Assembly (NCBI GenBank): GCA_032718475.1
Contig: JAUCBJ010001854.1
Coordinates: 1 to 44,733 of the forward strand
DNA: 44,733 nt
Origin: Nemertoderma westbladi
Lineage: Eukaryota; Xenacoelomorpha; Nemertodermatida; Nemertodermatidae
Direction of reading: 5' to 3'
The translations under genes were made by a program, and so were the position numbers. Positions 10,507 to 21,309 of this stretch are shown in pieces. Under the pieces are notes generated by a model. The model had not been told where the DNA came from. It saw only the letters and a list, made by a program, of their open reading frames with translations, and did no database searches. Position 1 is the first letter of the stretch; each line of letters starts with the position of its first letter.

Positions 10507-12540
10507 GTAGCGAGTAGCCCACCCCTACCTCAGGGTAGCAGATAGGAGTAGCGCCCACCCCTACCTTCGGGTAGCAGATAGGAGTAGCGACCACCCCTAC
10601 CTTCGTGTAGCAGATAGGAGTAGCGCCCACCCCTACCTTCGGGTAGCAGATAGGAGTAGCGCCCACCCCTACCTTCGGGTAGCAGATAGGAGTAGCGACC
10701 ACCCCTACCTTCGGGTAGCAGATAGGAGTAGCGCCCACCCCTACCTTCGTGTAGCAGATAGGAGTAGCGCCCACCCCTACCTTCGGGTAGCAGATAGGAG
10801 TAGCGACCACCCCTACCTTCGGGTAGCAGATAGGAGTAGCGCCAACCCCTACCTTCGTGTAGCAGATAGGAGTAGCGCCCACCCCTACCTTCGGGTAGCA
10901 GATAGGAGTAGCGACCACCCCTACCTTCGGGTAGCAGATAGGAGTAGCGCCCACCCCTACCTTCGTGTAGCAGATAGGAGTAGCGCCCACCCCTACCTTC
11001 GGGTAGCAGATAGGAGTAGCGACCACCCCTACCTTCGGGTAGCAGATAGGAGTAGCGCCCACCCCTACCTTCGGGTAGCAGATAGGAGTAGCGCCCACCC
11101 CTACCTTCTTGTAGCAGATAGGAGTATCGCCCACCCCTACCTTCGGTTAGCAGATAGGAGTAGCGCCCACCCCTACCTTCGGGTAGCAGATAGGAGTAGC
11201 GCCCACCCCTACCTTCGGGTAGCAGATAGGAGTAGCGTCCACCCCTACCTTCGGGTAGCAGATAGGAGTAGCGCCCACCCCTACCTTCGGGTAGCAGATA
11301 GGAGTAGCGCCCACCCCTACCTTCGGGTAGCAGATAGGAGTAGCGCCCACCCCTACCTTCGGGTAGCAGATAGGAGTAGCGTCCACCCCTACCTTCGGGT
11401 AGCAGATAGGAGTAGCGCCCACCCCTACCTTCGGGTAGCAGATAGGAGTAGCGCCCACCCCTACCTTCGGGTAGCAGATAGGAGTAGCGTCCACCCCTAC
11501 CTTCGGGTAGCAGATAGGAGTAGCGCCCACCCCTACCTTCGGGTAGCAGATAGGAGTAGCGCCCACCCCTACCTTCGGGTAGCAGATAGGAGTAGCGTGC
11601 ACCCCTACCTTCGGGTAGCAGATAGGAGTAGCGCCCACCCCTACCTTCGGGTAGCAGATAGGAGTAGCGCCCACCCCTACCTTTGGGTAGCAGATAGGAG
11701 TAGCGTCCACCCCTACCTTCGGGTAGCAGATAGGAGTAGCGCCCACCCCTACCATCGGGTAGCAGATAGGAGTCGCGCCCACCCCTACCATCGGGTAGCA
11801 GATAGGAGTAGCGCCCACCCCTACCTTCGGGTAGCAGATAGGAGTAGCGCCCACCCCTACCTTTGGGTAGCAGATAGGAGTAGCGCCTACCCCTACCTTC
11901 GGGTAGCAGATAGGAGTAGCGCCCACCCCTACCTTCGGGTAGCAGATAGGAGTAGCGTCCACCCCTACCTTCGGGTAGCAGATAGGAGTAGCGCCCACCC
12001 CTACCTTCGGGTAGCAGATAGGAGTAGCGCCCACCCCTACCTCTGGGTAGCAGATAGGAGTAGCGCCCACCCCTACCTTCGGGTAGCAGATAGGAGTAGC
12101 ACCCACCCCTACCTTCGGGTAGCAGATAGGAGTAGCGCCCACCCCTACCTTCGGGTAGCAGATAGGAGTAGCGCCCACCCCTACCTTCGGGTAGCAGATA
12201 GGAGTAGCGCCCACCCCTACCTTCGGGTAGCAGATAGGAGTAGCGCCCACCCCTACCTTCGGGTAGCAGATAGGAGTAGCGCCCACCCCTACCTTCGGGT
12301 AGCAGATAGGAGTAGCGCCCACCCCTACCTTCGGGTAGCAGATAGGAGTAGCGCCCACCCCTACCTTCGGGTAGCAGATAGGAGTAGCGTCCACCCCTAC
12401 CTTCGGGTAGCAGATAGGAGTAGCGCCCACCCCTACCTTCGGGTAGCAGATAGGAGTAGCGCCCACCCCTACCTTCGGGTAGCAGATAGGAGTAGCGCCC
12501 ACCCCTACCTTCGGGTAGCAGATAGGAGTAGCGTCCACCC
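10507..12540. repeat. 36-bp satellite array, left part (about 56 copies)
   Basis: Head-to-tail 36-bp monomers. Each contains CTACCTTCGGGTAG, a 5-bp stem with a TTCG loop, followed by CAGATAGGAGTAG and a CGCCCACCC spacer. Because 36 is a multiple of 3 and the monomer lacks stops in several frames, long artefactual ORFs run on both strands. Monomers near the left edge (10.5-11.1 kb) carry more variants (CGTGTAG, GCGACCACC) in a repeating three-monomer pattern. Those toward 12.5 kb are almost identical. The array stops abruptly at 12540, where the retrotransposon LTR begins, and resumes at 31956. Confidence 0.97.
12536..12540. repeat. Target-site duplication, left copy (CACCC)
   Basis: CACCC directly abuts the TG of the left LTR and is repeated directly after the CA end of the right LTR (31956-31960). 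Joining the flanks with one copy restores a normal satellite monomer, showing insertion into the array. Confidence 0.93.
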
Positions 12541-13703
12541 TGTTTGCGCTTTTAAGACCTTGACAGTTTAACCTGCCAAATTAGGATGTCTTTTAGATGA
12601 TATATAGTCTTTAGCCTATGACGAGTATTTGATACACTACATTAGCCGAAGCCAGTCTATGCGCAATCATTCACCCGTTGGATATACCCGGGAGACTGAA
12701 TTCGGAAGCTTAATGATTGATGGTGTAAGCCTACCGTATTATTCGACTGATCGTTATATATAATCTCTGACAAATATTATTCACTTTCGGGAAATATTAA
12801 CAGTTCCTTTAGGACGTGGCGCTCTAAATATGTAAACAGAGTTATGACTTAAACTAGACACAACGAAAAGGCTATAGATTCACGTATATGGCGCATTCTT
12901 TAGGAGATGCTTTGTTATCAATTACAATCATACACAATGCTGCACAATACTGCACACTAATCTGCCGACCTTCACTATATTTAGTCACGTATAAAGAGAG
13001 CAACATACAATTTATGTCGGGCCTATGAAACAGCATTAGATTCACTTCAAACCACTTAACATAGGTCGCAATCGTTTATCTGTAACCGGTCTCTCTAACC
13101 TTTAGTATATCAAGAAGGTGGGGTGTCTGACTATTGATCAGTATTCCGATATAATATTTCATCAACAAATATAATGAATAACCGACAGTAAAAGCAGTAA
13201 TATTAGTAAGATATGCTAAGTTAACTCGGTTTGTTGAGTAAGATAAGTTTGGTATGATTTGATAACAGATATACGTTCTATAATTAAGCCTACTAATGTT
13301 AAACTAAAGACTGAAACACGGAGGTGCCAAAAGCCGATGTTCTTAGGCTCTGGGCAAAACATAACACTGAACTACTGAGTTTCTTTATCCAACTCCAACA
13401 CAGAGACAAAAAACGCTCTGATTGGTCGACCAAACAACGAGAGAACAAAGAAACAAAGAAATGTCGACGTGGCAATATCAGCTGTTAGCCGTCGTCATGG
13501 TAGCGACACTGTTTTCAAGAGGATCTAGCTTATTGCGTCACGAGATTGCGGATTATGTCCTCTAAAGTACAAATACAGAAGAAATGACTTTTATGTCCTC
13601 TAAAACACCAGTACAGTAAGGACACGGCCCTTTTATGCCTGGTAAACCAACTACAGAGTACTTTACGGGAGAATAACCGGTTAATTACGCAAAAGCTTTT
13701 ACA
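12541..13703 (-). repeat. Left LTR (3' LTR of the element)
   Basis: 1163 bp, beginning TGTTTGCGCT and ending GCTTTTACA on the + strand. It matches 30793-31955 except for T/G at offset 844 and A/G at offset 891. On the element strand it follows a weak purine-rich stretch (GAGAGCGG, 13704-13711) that may be the polypurine tract. Confidence 0.96.
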
Positions 13704-13781
13704 CCGCTCTCAGAAAATGGGATTTAAGTCTATAAAATATAACAAATCACAGTTTCTAAAATATAAAAATACTCTAAACAG

Positions 13782-16700
13782 TTAGTCTTTCTTACGCGGA
13801 CGGCGTTTACGCAGTTTTTTGAGGCTAGCAAGAGTCCTTTTCTCTTTGGGGCGAGCCACTTTACTAGGAGGGCTGTAACTCCTGGGTGAAGGGTGCAATA
13901 CAATTGCATCAGAAGGTTTCGGATTGCGATCGGTGTATCCGCCGGTCGAGGTACCTGGTTGATCGATATCAACTTCAGCGGAGCGAGGTCTAACGGCCTT
14001 TAAGGCGCGTCTTAGGACAGCAGCTCCTACTGGTCCTTGATGGGTCGTCTGGACGACGGCGGTAGGTGGACCGTGAGTGGTGAGAAACTTCCTTGGTTTA
14101 ATAGTTCTTTCCAGCTCGCGTTCTCGGGCTCGATATTCGTAGGGCCGTCGAGATACTTCCTGTAACTCAGGGTGCGAGTTGATAAATAAATCGCCATACT
14201 CAGGGTCTTGACGGATATAATTGATCAAATGGTATGAAGTAATATCGTTAGGATTGACGTTCCTAAGGTATCTTCGAACAAATTTAGTGGAAATACACTC
14301 ACCAACACGCTTCATTAGCTCGTAACTCGGTATGCGTGTTTTTTGTTCCACAGACGCTAATAAATAAGGATGGAACGCGTAAACTCCCTCGTAAGAGCGT
14401 CCAGGGTAGTATCGATGACGGGACTCACAATGTAAATCCGCGTTCGCTTCCCAAGCTCGAATGTAGCGCAGGGTAATCATTTCATCTACGCTCTCTAAAT
14501 CGTGATTAAAGGGGCAATTATAACTGGCATGTCCTTTAAGTTGACAGTGGTGGCATTGAGTCATAAATTGGGGGCAGACTGCAAAAATATGAGAGTTATT
14601 AAGTCTGCAATACGCACAATATATCTCCATCATTGGTTGTTCGTGGAAATAGGAGCAGGGTACGTCTGAGTCCATAGGGGTGAAATGGTCTCTCGATGCG
14701 CATAATCGACAACGTTTTCGAGAAACATAGTTAGCGTGTCGATAATCGTATGCGGTGAGACATTGTGAACCTTGATACCACTCTAAGACGTAGTCGTTAT
14801 CGCTGCTCCGGGGCGCTGTAGGCTGAATCGCTTCAGCTTCTAAGCATATTGGTTCGTCTTCCAATTGCATAGCTGAGGTAGGTGCGGCTGTCTCCGCAAG
14901 CGGACCCACTGTCTGAACTTCGACGACAGAATAACCCGTGGGTATTCGGGGTCTTTGTATAACAGATGAATGTAAGTTCTGTATACAAACGTCCTGAAAA
15001 AGGGCAAATCCCGCGCTGTTTAGCTTCTCCGCCGCTGAGTCTCTCAGGCTGAGTTTGGTCAGAGCGCGGTCCTTGAACTGACTATCAACGTTACGGAACG
15101 GAGTCAGAAAGCGCCTGAAACATTCAAAGCGGATGAATTTATTGTGTTCATCTAACTTGGCGAGTTTGGTTCCAAGTATTAAGGGATGGGCGCGTATGGT
15201 ACGACTGCACACATCGGCTAGCCAACCGGCAAGTGCTGCGTTTTCAAAGATTGTGTATATAGCTAAGGAGGGACGAAGTGGAACACTCATAAAGCTATAC
15301 ACGGCGCCAGGTGCGGTCAATGGTCCATCAAAGTATAAACGAGAATAGTGATCTCCGTATACTTGTTGGTAATTTATAGGATTTCCAACCTCGAAATTCC
15401 ATCCGTATTCTTGAAAGGCAAGATGTCCGATGGAGGTTCGTTGTACTTTGGTAATTCCGCTGGGTGTATTGGCATACATAGTGCGGAAGAAACCTCGGCC
15501 TTCTGCCCAAGGAGCAATCAGCTGAGTATCAACGAAGGGGTAGGGAATGTTCTCCATATTCCGAAAGTCGTTCTGTAGGTCTCCATAAACAGCTGAGCCG
15601 ATTTTAAGGATTCCTTCGTTAAACAACATCTCGAGCACGGGTTGGGGTAACATCGATCCATCGATACCCATGGCCGGTTTGCGCTCGGTGTCGGTGACGT
15701 AACGCTGCGCGAGTTCAAATTGTCCATGTCGGAGTTTCTTTTGTGTCTCAGTAAGAGTTTCAAAAGAATAATCAATAACGTCGGAACACGCTCGAGTAAA
15801 TACGTGGGTAGAACCAGCGAGTCTTCGTATATGTATCATCCGCGTAGTTCCAAGTTCTCCAACCGGAACGCTACCTTCGTTATCGTAAGTGACAACTCCA
15901 TACATCTCGATAACGTTAAGTGTTTCGTTCCACTCCTTTGTGGCGTTTTCTAGTGTCATTCCTACAGGATGCCACAAGGTAGCGCATTCGCTAGCATTAG
16001 GCAGGTCTTTATACTTTAAATATTGTGTGGTATGTGTTTCCTCATCTCCATATCGTTGTATTCTTTCCTCCTCGAATAACACATCAAGATTCCAGTGCAC
16101 TAAACGAGTTTTGATGAATCCATCAAGATTATACGGAGGTATCGTTTCTTTCTCTATTTTGGAAACATTATATGGTTTTCGAAATGAGTTTACTTTAACT
16201 AACTGATCCAGATGTTTCTGCAGTTGTTCGAGTTCGACAAGATCGAGAGGATTTATTAGCGGTAGAAACTTCAGACTATGTGTAGGATCTTCCGGTTTTA
16301 CCATGTAATATTGTTTTAGATTGACGTAATAAGGGTGATCTTTGATCCCGTAAAACGAGTCCGGTAAAGGTCTAGCGCGTATGTTTACATCGTGTACCAT
16401 GCGACGGACAAGATCTGCTCTATTGTCCGGAGGTTCAACGAGTATACCATCGACACGAGCGGATTCGATGGGCGGACGCTGCAACAGAGGAGCGTCGGCG
16501 ATAAGATCTCGAGATCTTAGGTTGATATCAACCGGTTGGGGTTGTGCCGTCGCAAAAAGCTTGTCTCCGAAATGGGGAACCATCGAGGGATGAAGAATGG
16601 TTTTAGAGTAGAGATCCGTCATAAGGATTTGCGCTTCGGGTTGAGCTAAAACCGCTTCTTCTCTCTCATCCAGTTCTATATGTCTCTCCTCGAGCTGATT

Positions 16701-18035
16701 CTCCTCCGCTTGTTGTTGTAGACGCTCATCTAGAAACTCTTGTAAAGAGTAGGTTCGTCCACGTTCGATGTCCTCCTCGAGATTTTGTATTTCTCTATCG
16801 AACTGGGGTAAAGCTAATTCCTTCACCGCTTGGACTTGTTGCTGCAATTTACGCTTCTCCAAACAATCGTACGTTCCCTTTCCGATTTTCTGCCGAATAG
16901 CATCTAATGCGTTTCGTACGACGCTCTCTTCGACTTCCGTAACGGGTTGGATAGAGGTGAAGCCGGGACGGTTGTATGGGTTAAACGGCGATATTAGATG
17001 ACCACGTCCCAATCCAGCTAGGTAGGGTTGGCGAATGTCCCGTGAGCCTACTATTGGAGTGCCACCGATCAACTGTTCAGGTAACACTAGATCTTTGAAC
17101 AGTGAGTACAGTTCGGGAGGATCCGTGATACTATTAGGGTCAAGAGTTTGAGGTCTGACTAAGGAATGCGGAGGTCTGACCGAGTATTCCGGAACTCTGA
17201 TCATCGGTTTGTTCAAGGATCGCTTGAGTCGAGCGACTGCTGGGGACACGTCGAACAGGTTCCGCTCGAAACTCCCGTAAGTATATCGTGTAAAACTGTG
17301 TTTAGCGCAACGTCTCCGCGGATGTTTATGTCTTTCCGTTTGCTGATTGGGTCTAGGGCATTCGTCGCAGTAATACCACAGACGCATGTCCTGCAGAGGA
17401 AACGCGGGTGATCGTTCTCCAGTTTTACAATATTCCTCCATCTGTTCGAAGCTATCTGGGACAACAGGTAGCGGTCGATCGGCGGTAAGATACATCATAG
17501 TGAAATAGAGTCGTTTGAGTTCTATCATAGGATCATGATGTATACCTTGAGGATATCGAGTTTCGAGATTTTGTTGACTGGCAATATTGAGGTATGTTTC
17601 TCTCAAGAATTCCAGATAATCGTTGAAGTCGTTGCGTTTATCCGGTTCTTCAACGTCTTCTCTTTCGAGTCGGTTTCGAATAGAGTTCTCGTGCTCTATT
17701 CTTGGCTTATCGTTCCGATTCCGTTGGGTATGATATTTAAATAAAACCATTTCCCTTTCGGTATCCACATCGTCCGTATCGTGTAAATTGATAGGGTGGC
17801 CAGTAGTTAGGAAGTCCATATTCGTACCATTACGATGCGTATAACGAGCGGTGAACTTTCTATAATCCAATTCATGCGTAAGTTGCTCCGGGGACATTGG
17901 CGGTTTGATATAACGACCATCATCTTCCGTAGTAGTTGGACCAGCGTCGCCTCGTATCAAGCTATCAACAAACGCTTGTAAAGGTAGAGTATATCGCTCC
18001 CTGATACCAAGATCATCTTCTATCAACTCAGTCAT
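13782..18035 (-). CDS. 1417-aa accessory ORF of the BEL/Pao element, function unknown
   Basis: Uninterrupted ORF downstream of integrase on the same strand, ending about 80 bp before the 3' LTR. It occupies the env position but shows no signal peptide and no transmembrane helix, so it is not a recognisable envelope. A Cys/His patch at about 218-245 reads WYYCDECPRP .. RRRCAKH. A Gln/Glu-rich, probably coiled-coil stretch lies near 395-465. A Cys/His cluster at about 1105-1175 includes CRLCASRDH, CAYCRLNNSHIFAVC and CHHCQLKGHASYNC; the last is an exact C-x2-C-x4-H-x4-C zinc knuckle as in nucleocapsids. The C-terminal 25 residues are very basic (KKLRKRRPRKKD), suggesting nucleic-acid binding or nuclear import. 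Codon use is ordinary. Expression would need a spliced or internal mRNA. I do not recognise the protein; a second structural or nucleic-acid-binding protein is the best guess. Confidence 0.85.
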   Translation of the reverse strand: MTELIEDDLGIRERYTLPLQAFVDSLIRGDAGPTTTEDDGRYIKPPMSPEQLTHELDYRKFTARYTHRNGTNMDFLTTGHPINLHDTDDVDTEREMVLFKYHTQRNRNDKPRIEHENSIRNRLEREDVEEPDKRNDFNDYLEFLRETYLNIASQQNLETRYPQGIHHDPMIELKRLYFTMMYLTADRPLPVVPDSFEQMEEYCKTGERSPAFPLQDMRLWYYCDECPRPNQQTERHKHPRRRCAKHSFTRYTYGSFERNLFDVSPAVARLKRSLNKPMIRVPEYSVRPPHSLVRPQTLDPNSITDPPELYSLFKDLVLPEQLIGGTPIVGSRDIRQPYLAGLGRGHLISPFNPYNRPGFTSIQPVTEVEESVVRNALDAIRQKIGKGTYDCLEKRKLQQQVQAVKELALPQFDREIQNLEEDIERGRTYSLQEFLDERLQQQAEENQLEERHIELDEREEAVLAQPEAQILMTDLYSKTILHPSMVPHFGDKLFATAQPQPVDINLRSRDLIADAPLLQRPPIESARVDGILVEPPDNRADLVRRMVHDVNIRARPLPDSFYGIKDHPYYVNLKQYYMVKPEDPTHSLKFLPLINPLDLVELEQLQKHLDQLVKVNSFRKPYNVSKIEKETIPPYNLDGFIKTRLVHWNLDVLFEEERIQRYGDEETHTTQYLKYKDLPNASECATLWHPVGMTLENATKEWNETLNVIEMYGVVTYDNEGSVPVGELGTTRMIHIRRLAGSTHVFTRACSDVIDYSFETLTETQKKLRHGQFELAQRYVTDTERKPAMGIDGSMLPQPVLEMLFNEGILKIGSAVYGDLQNDFRNMENIPYPFVDTQLIAPWAEGRGFFRTMYANTPSGITKVQRTSIGHLAFQEYGWNFEVGNPINYQQVYGDHYSRLYFDGPLTAPGAVYSFMSVPLRPSLAIYTIFENAALAGWLADVCSRTIRAHPLILGTKLAKLDEHNKFIRFECFRRFLTPFRNVDSQFKDRALTKLSLRDSAAEKLNSAGFALFQDVCIQNLHSSVIQRPRIPTGYSVVEVQTVGPLAETAAPTSAMQLEDEPICLEAEAIQPTAPRSSDNDYVLEWYQGSQCLTAYDYRHANYVSRKRCRLCASRDHFTPMDSDVPCSYFHEQPMMEIYCAYCRLNNSHIFAVCPQFMTQCHHCQLKGHASYNCPFNHDLESVDEMITLRYIRAWEANADLHCESRHRYYPGRSYEGVYAFHPYLLASVEQKTRIPSYELMKRVGECISTKFVRRYLRNVNPNDITSYHLINYIRQDPEYGDLFINSHPELQEVSRRPYEYRARERELERTIKPRKFLTTHGPPTAVVQTTHQGPVGAAVLRRALKAVRPRSAEVDIDQPGTSTGGYTDRNPKPSDAIVLHPSPRSYSPPSKVARPKEKRTLASLKKLRKRRPRKKD

Positions 18036-19676
18036 ATCTGCTATGAGTTTATCAATATTATAATGAGTTTATATATATTAGGCTAGCGGGCGTCGCTGCC
18101 TACCCCTCTTTTGCCCCCGGACAGTGTAAGATCCTCAGCGCCGATGTACCGTCGTCGCTGTGCTTTCGCCAACGATGTAGCTACACAACGACAACGATAA
18201 CCGGCACAAGTCACTTCACTGTCCGTCCCAAAGGCTTAGATGTACTGCAGGTTCTTCTTGGAGAGTTAGGGTTACTTTCACAATTGCGACTTGCTACTGT
18301 AAACACACCTTAGTAGTAACATTCACCTACAAACGCACAAATTCAACACAACTGCAACAAACTGCACACATTCGGGCCATTTGTCCGTTAGTCAGTACCT
18401 TCCAGAATGTCACTGTATTTATTATGTATCCTTGGATACTAGCAGTGCGCTATTTATTCCCTATGCTATTCAATGGGGCATGCCTTCTATTGTTCTTTTA
18501 ACTCACTTCTAATTCTAGCGTGGTTGTTGCCATGGTGACATTATGGAAATCTAGCGGTAGAATTAGGGTAATTCTCATGCATACAGATCTGGGATGCTAT
18601 TTAATAGTAATTCTTTAATGGTCAATATCCCCTTTATACATGATTCTATGAATTTTATCGGCTATTGACTATACATTGGAGATTCTCGCACACAAATACA
18701 CTTAATAGAGTGAATCTCCGCTCCCATGATCTATTAATTAATGGAATTTTGGGAATGTTATAAATTGTCTAAAATGACAATTTATTAAATTCATTAAAAT
18801 ATCTGAATTTAAATTTATTCCCGTAAATTTTATTATTTAATGTTAAATAGACATAATTTTATTCCAGAACGTGTCTGGGGACTTGGATCCTTGGTTCGAG
18901 GAATTTTGTCCTTTTAAGAGTATCGGTAAGTGCTATGATATCTTAATCGACTAGAATTTTAAAGGATCTGATATTTGACAGATTTTTGTAAATATTAATA
19001 ATTAATATTTAGGATGGGCACCAGTTTATTCCAGAACTTGTCTGGGGACGTTAACCATTGATTCTAGAATTTTGTCTTTCAAGTATATCGGTGGGTGCCA
19101 CGATATCTTAATCGACTAGAATTACAGATGGTCAAAGGGTTTAACAGATTTATTTTGCGTTATACGCTACTGTTAAAGGGACATCACGCTACTATATGTA
19201 TTATTTAATATACGGTATGAGAGCAATATCGCACGAAGCAATGTCAGTGTAAAGAGGCAAGTCGTTTCCAAGGTCTACCTAGAGCTTGGTTTAGCCGAGA
19301 CACGAGGATCTGAACTTTGCATTCCTAATACTCTGCCTACCAATAATACTTGAATATAGTAGTGGCTTTATTGTACTTTAATAAGTACGGACATTTCATC
19401 TTACTGTAGTCACGTATTTATAATGTAATACGGGCAGTAAGGAAGGAGAAAAAGAATTATTTCTCGCCGTCGTACTAAATATATAATATAAGTAATTACG
19501 TAATAAATGCGAATATATTGCACTAATCTACTAAATGCTCGCTAAAATAACATGTTACTAAATAAAATTAAATAAAACGATTAAAATAAAATTACATAAT
19601 AATACATACATAAATATAAAAATAAAACAAATACAAATATAAAATAATATGGTCACACACCCACTCCAGCCGTTTT
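18036..19676 (-). other. Spacer between integrase and the 1417-aa ORF
   Basis: 1641 bp without a plausible gene. It contains an imperfect repeated block, 18859-18958 and 19026-19122 (annotated separately), and AT-rich DNA at 19490-19650. If the downstream ORF is expressed from a spliced RNA, its acceptor would lie here; none could be chosen with confidence. Confidence 0.6.
18859..19122. repeat. Spaced imperfect repeat, two copies, 167-bp period
   Basis: Copy 1 at 18859-18958 and copy 2 at 19026-19122 share TTATTCCAGAAC, GTCTGGGGAC, GATATCTTAATCGACTAGAA and intervening similar sequence, in the same order. The copies sit in the noncoding spacer just upstream (element sense) of the 1417-aa ORF, where a regulatory or splicing role would be possible. 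Confidence 0.8.
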
Positions 19677-21038
19677 TTAAGTTGGGGAGTCCCTAGATGT
19701 TTGTTGAATTAGGGAGGTGGTCGTGGGAAGAGTATCTTGTCTCCCATAGTTTCCGGAGAGTTCTCTGTCTCTTTCCAGTAAACATAAGCGACCAACTGGG
19801 CGATTGAGCTGCTGCGTCTCAAAGACAATTCCTGGTTTCTTGAAGTTACGTCGCATGACGACGAGTTCTACCGATCGCACCAAACCGTCATCCGAGATGT
19901 GCGTCTCGATTATACGACCTGTCTGCCACCGCTTACGTGGAAGATCCACATCCACAATAAGAACCATGTCTCCAGCACTGACGTTTTTTTGCTGCGCAAA
20001 CCACTTAGTTCGAAGTTGTAGCGTGGGCAGATAATGTTTTTCGAAATGGTCAGCGAAACGACGGGATAACAACTGCATGAGTTGCCAAGTTTGTCGGCAG
20101 TATTCATCTCCGTCTGTGATTTCCGATTGTGGGAGCATGGCTACAGGTTTCTTCAGTAGGAAGTGCGCGGGTGTTAGCGCCTCCAGTGAATCGGGACTCG
20201 ATGAGACTGGCATAAGCGGTCTCTCGTTGAGATAGGCGGCGATTTCTTCCATTAACGTCCGCAAAAGTTCGTCGGTGAGATAAGCGCGGCAAGGCACTAT
20301 AAAATGAAATGCTGTCTTCACACTTCTTATTAATCTCTCCCAACTTCCTCCCCACCAAGGGGCGTCGGCGGCGTTGAAGGTCCAACTAGACGCTGTTACT
20401 CGTAGTTGGTCGTCCACCTGTCTTTGGTTCCAATCTTTGACGTAAGCTTTGATTTCATTGTTGGCACCAATGAAATTTGTTCCCTTATCAGATCTCATCG
20501 TGTTACTAGTGCCAAAGCGAGCGATCTGTCGTCGTAAGCTTAATAAAAAGCTGTTGGTAGATAAATCGTTCACCATATCGAGATGGATGGCTCTACAAGT
20601 CATACAAACAAAGATTACACACCATCTCTTGACTATAGTCCTAGCACGATATACTTCAATAGGGCCAAATAAATCCACACCGGTATTAGTAAAGGGTGGT
20701 TCATAAAAGCTTACTCGTTCCCTAGGTAATTCTGCCTCTCTCTGTGTTAAAGGCCTACTGAATGCTTTCCTACAGGGTATACAGTTCCTAAGAACTTGGT
20801 TCAGAGCTCTACGGGATTTATAAAAATAATAGCGAGTTCGAATTTCGCTAAGAACTCGTTCTCTACCAGCATGATAAAGTTTGCTGTGAACATCTACAAT
20901 CATCTTGACTTGTATTTCAAGATTTCTAATGAGTATGGGGAACTTAGTATCAAAGGATAATTGGGCATTCGTTAACCTTCCTCCAACACGTATCAACCCA
21001 TCTATCATTGTGCTAGAGAAACGATCCCTTAAGCGCAT
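19677..21038 (-). CDS. BEL/Pao integrase
   Basis: 454 codons from the first ATG at 21038; the frame is open only a few bases further upstream. The N-terminal zinc-binding set is H51, H56, C86, C89 (HSKLYHAG .. CIPC). Catalytic residues are D122 in TGVDLFGPIEV, D184 in RSDKGTNF and E234 in GSWERLIRS. The RT-IN junction motif MIDGLIRVGGRL lies at 11-22. The C-terminal part (about 340-415) has the basic beta-rich DNA-binding region with GDMVLIVDVDLPRKRW. The usual SDNGTNF motif reads SDKGTNF here; the Lys is next to a catalytic Asp and may lower activity. It is out of frame with the upstream RT segment by one base near 21040, so as sequenced it would not be made as part of the polyprotein. Confidence 0.93.
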   Translation of the reverse strand: MRLRDRFSSTMIDGLIRVGGRLTNAQLSFDTKFPILIRNLEIQVKMIVDVHSKLYHAGRERVLSEIRTRYYFYKSRRALNQVLRNCIPCRKAFSRPLTQREAELPRERVSFYEPPFTNTGVDLFGPIEVYRARTIVKRWCVIFVCMTCRAIHLDMVNDLSTNSFLLSLRRQIARFGTSNTMRSDKGTNFIGANNEIKAYVKDWNQRQVDDQLRVTASSWTFNAADAPWWGGSWERLIRSVKTAFHFIVPCRAYLTDELLRTLMEEIAAYLNERPLMPVSSSPDSLEALTPAHFLLKKPVAMLPQSEITDGDEYCRQTWQLMQLLSRRFADHFEKHYLPTLQLRTKWFAQQKNVSAGDMVLIVDVDLPRKRWQTGRIIETHISDDGLVRSVELVVMRRNFKKPGIVFETQQLNRPVGRLCLLERDRELSGNYGRQDTLPTTTSLIQQTSRDSPT

Positions 21039-21309
21039 GTGGATTTCTCAACAACAGGAAATACTTATCGGAATCTTCATAGCATTGTAAGAGTCTCAGC
21101 ATCTGTTTGTTGGTTTCTTCATGCTCCTGATAACTGATCTTCTCCTTCAGAAACCTGTCGGGTATCTTATATCTGGGAAGGTCTTTAATAACATGGACCT
21201 GCACTGATGTGATTGGAGCGGTATCACCCTTTGTTTTCAACCCAGAGTAGTGATGGTGGAAACATCTCTTTAAATATGTCACGGCCTTGCAAAGCCGATT
21301 CCAGGAACT
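21013..21309 (-). pseudogene. Pol linker between RNase H and integrase, cut off by TAG and frameshift
   Basis: This stretch is in the same frame as the RT ORF and directly follows its TAG stop (21310-21312). It reads SSWNRLCKAVTYLKRCF .. ISYQEHEETNKQML, which fits the conserved BEL/Pao linker between RNase H and integrase. It runs out of frame near 21040, where the integrase frame takes over; the distance is 3n+1, consistent with one extra base. The TAG and the shift could be mutations, sequencing errors or recoding sites. No slippery homopolymer is seen at the shift. Confidence 0.7.

Noticed and set aside
10490-12571. Long ORFs on both strands within the left satellite array
   Set aside because: Products are a pure 12-residue repeat caused by a 36-bp unit without stops; they are open in opposite strands at once and have no independent start or domain.
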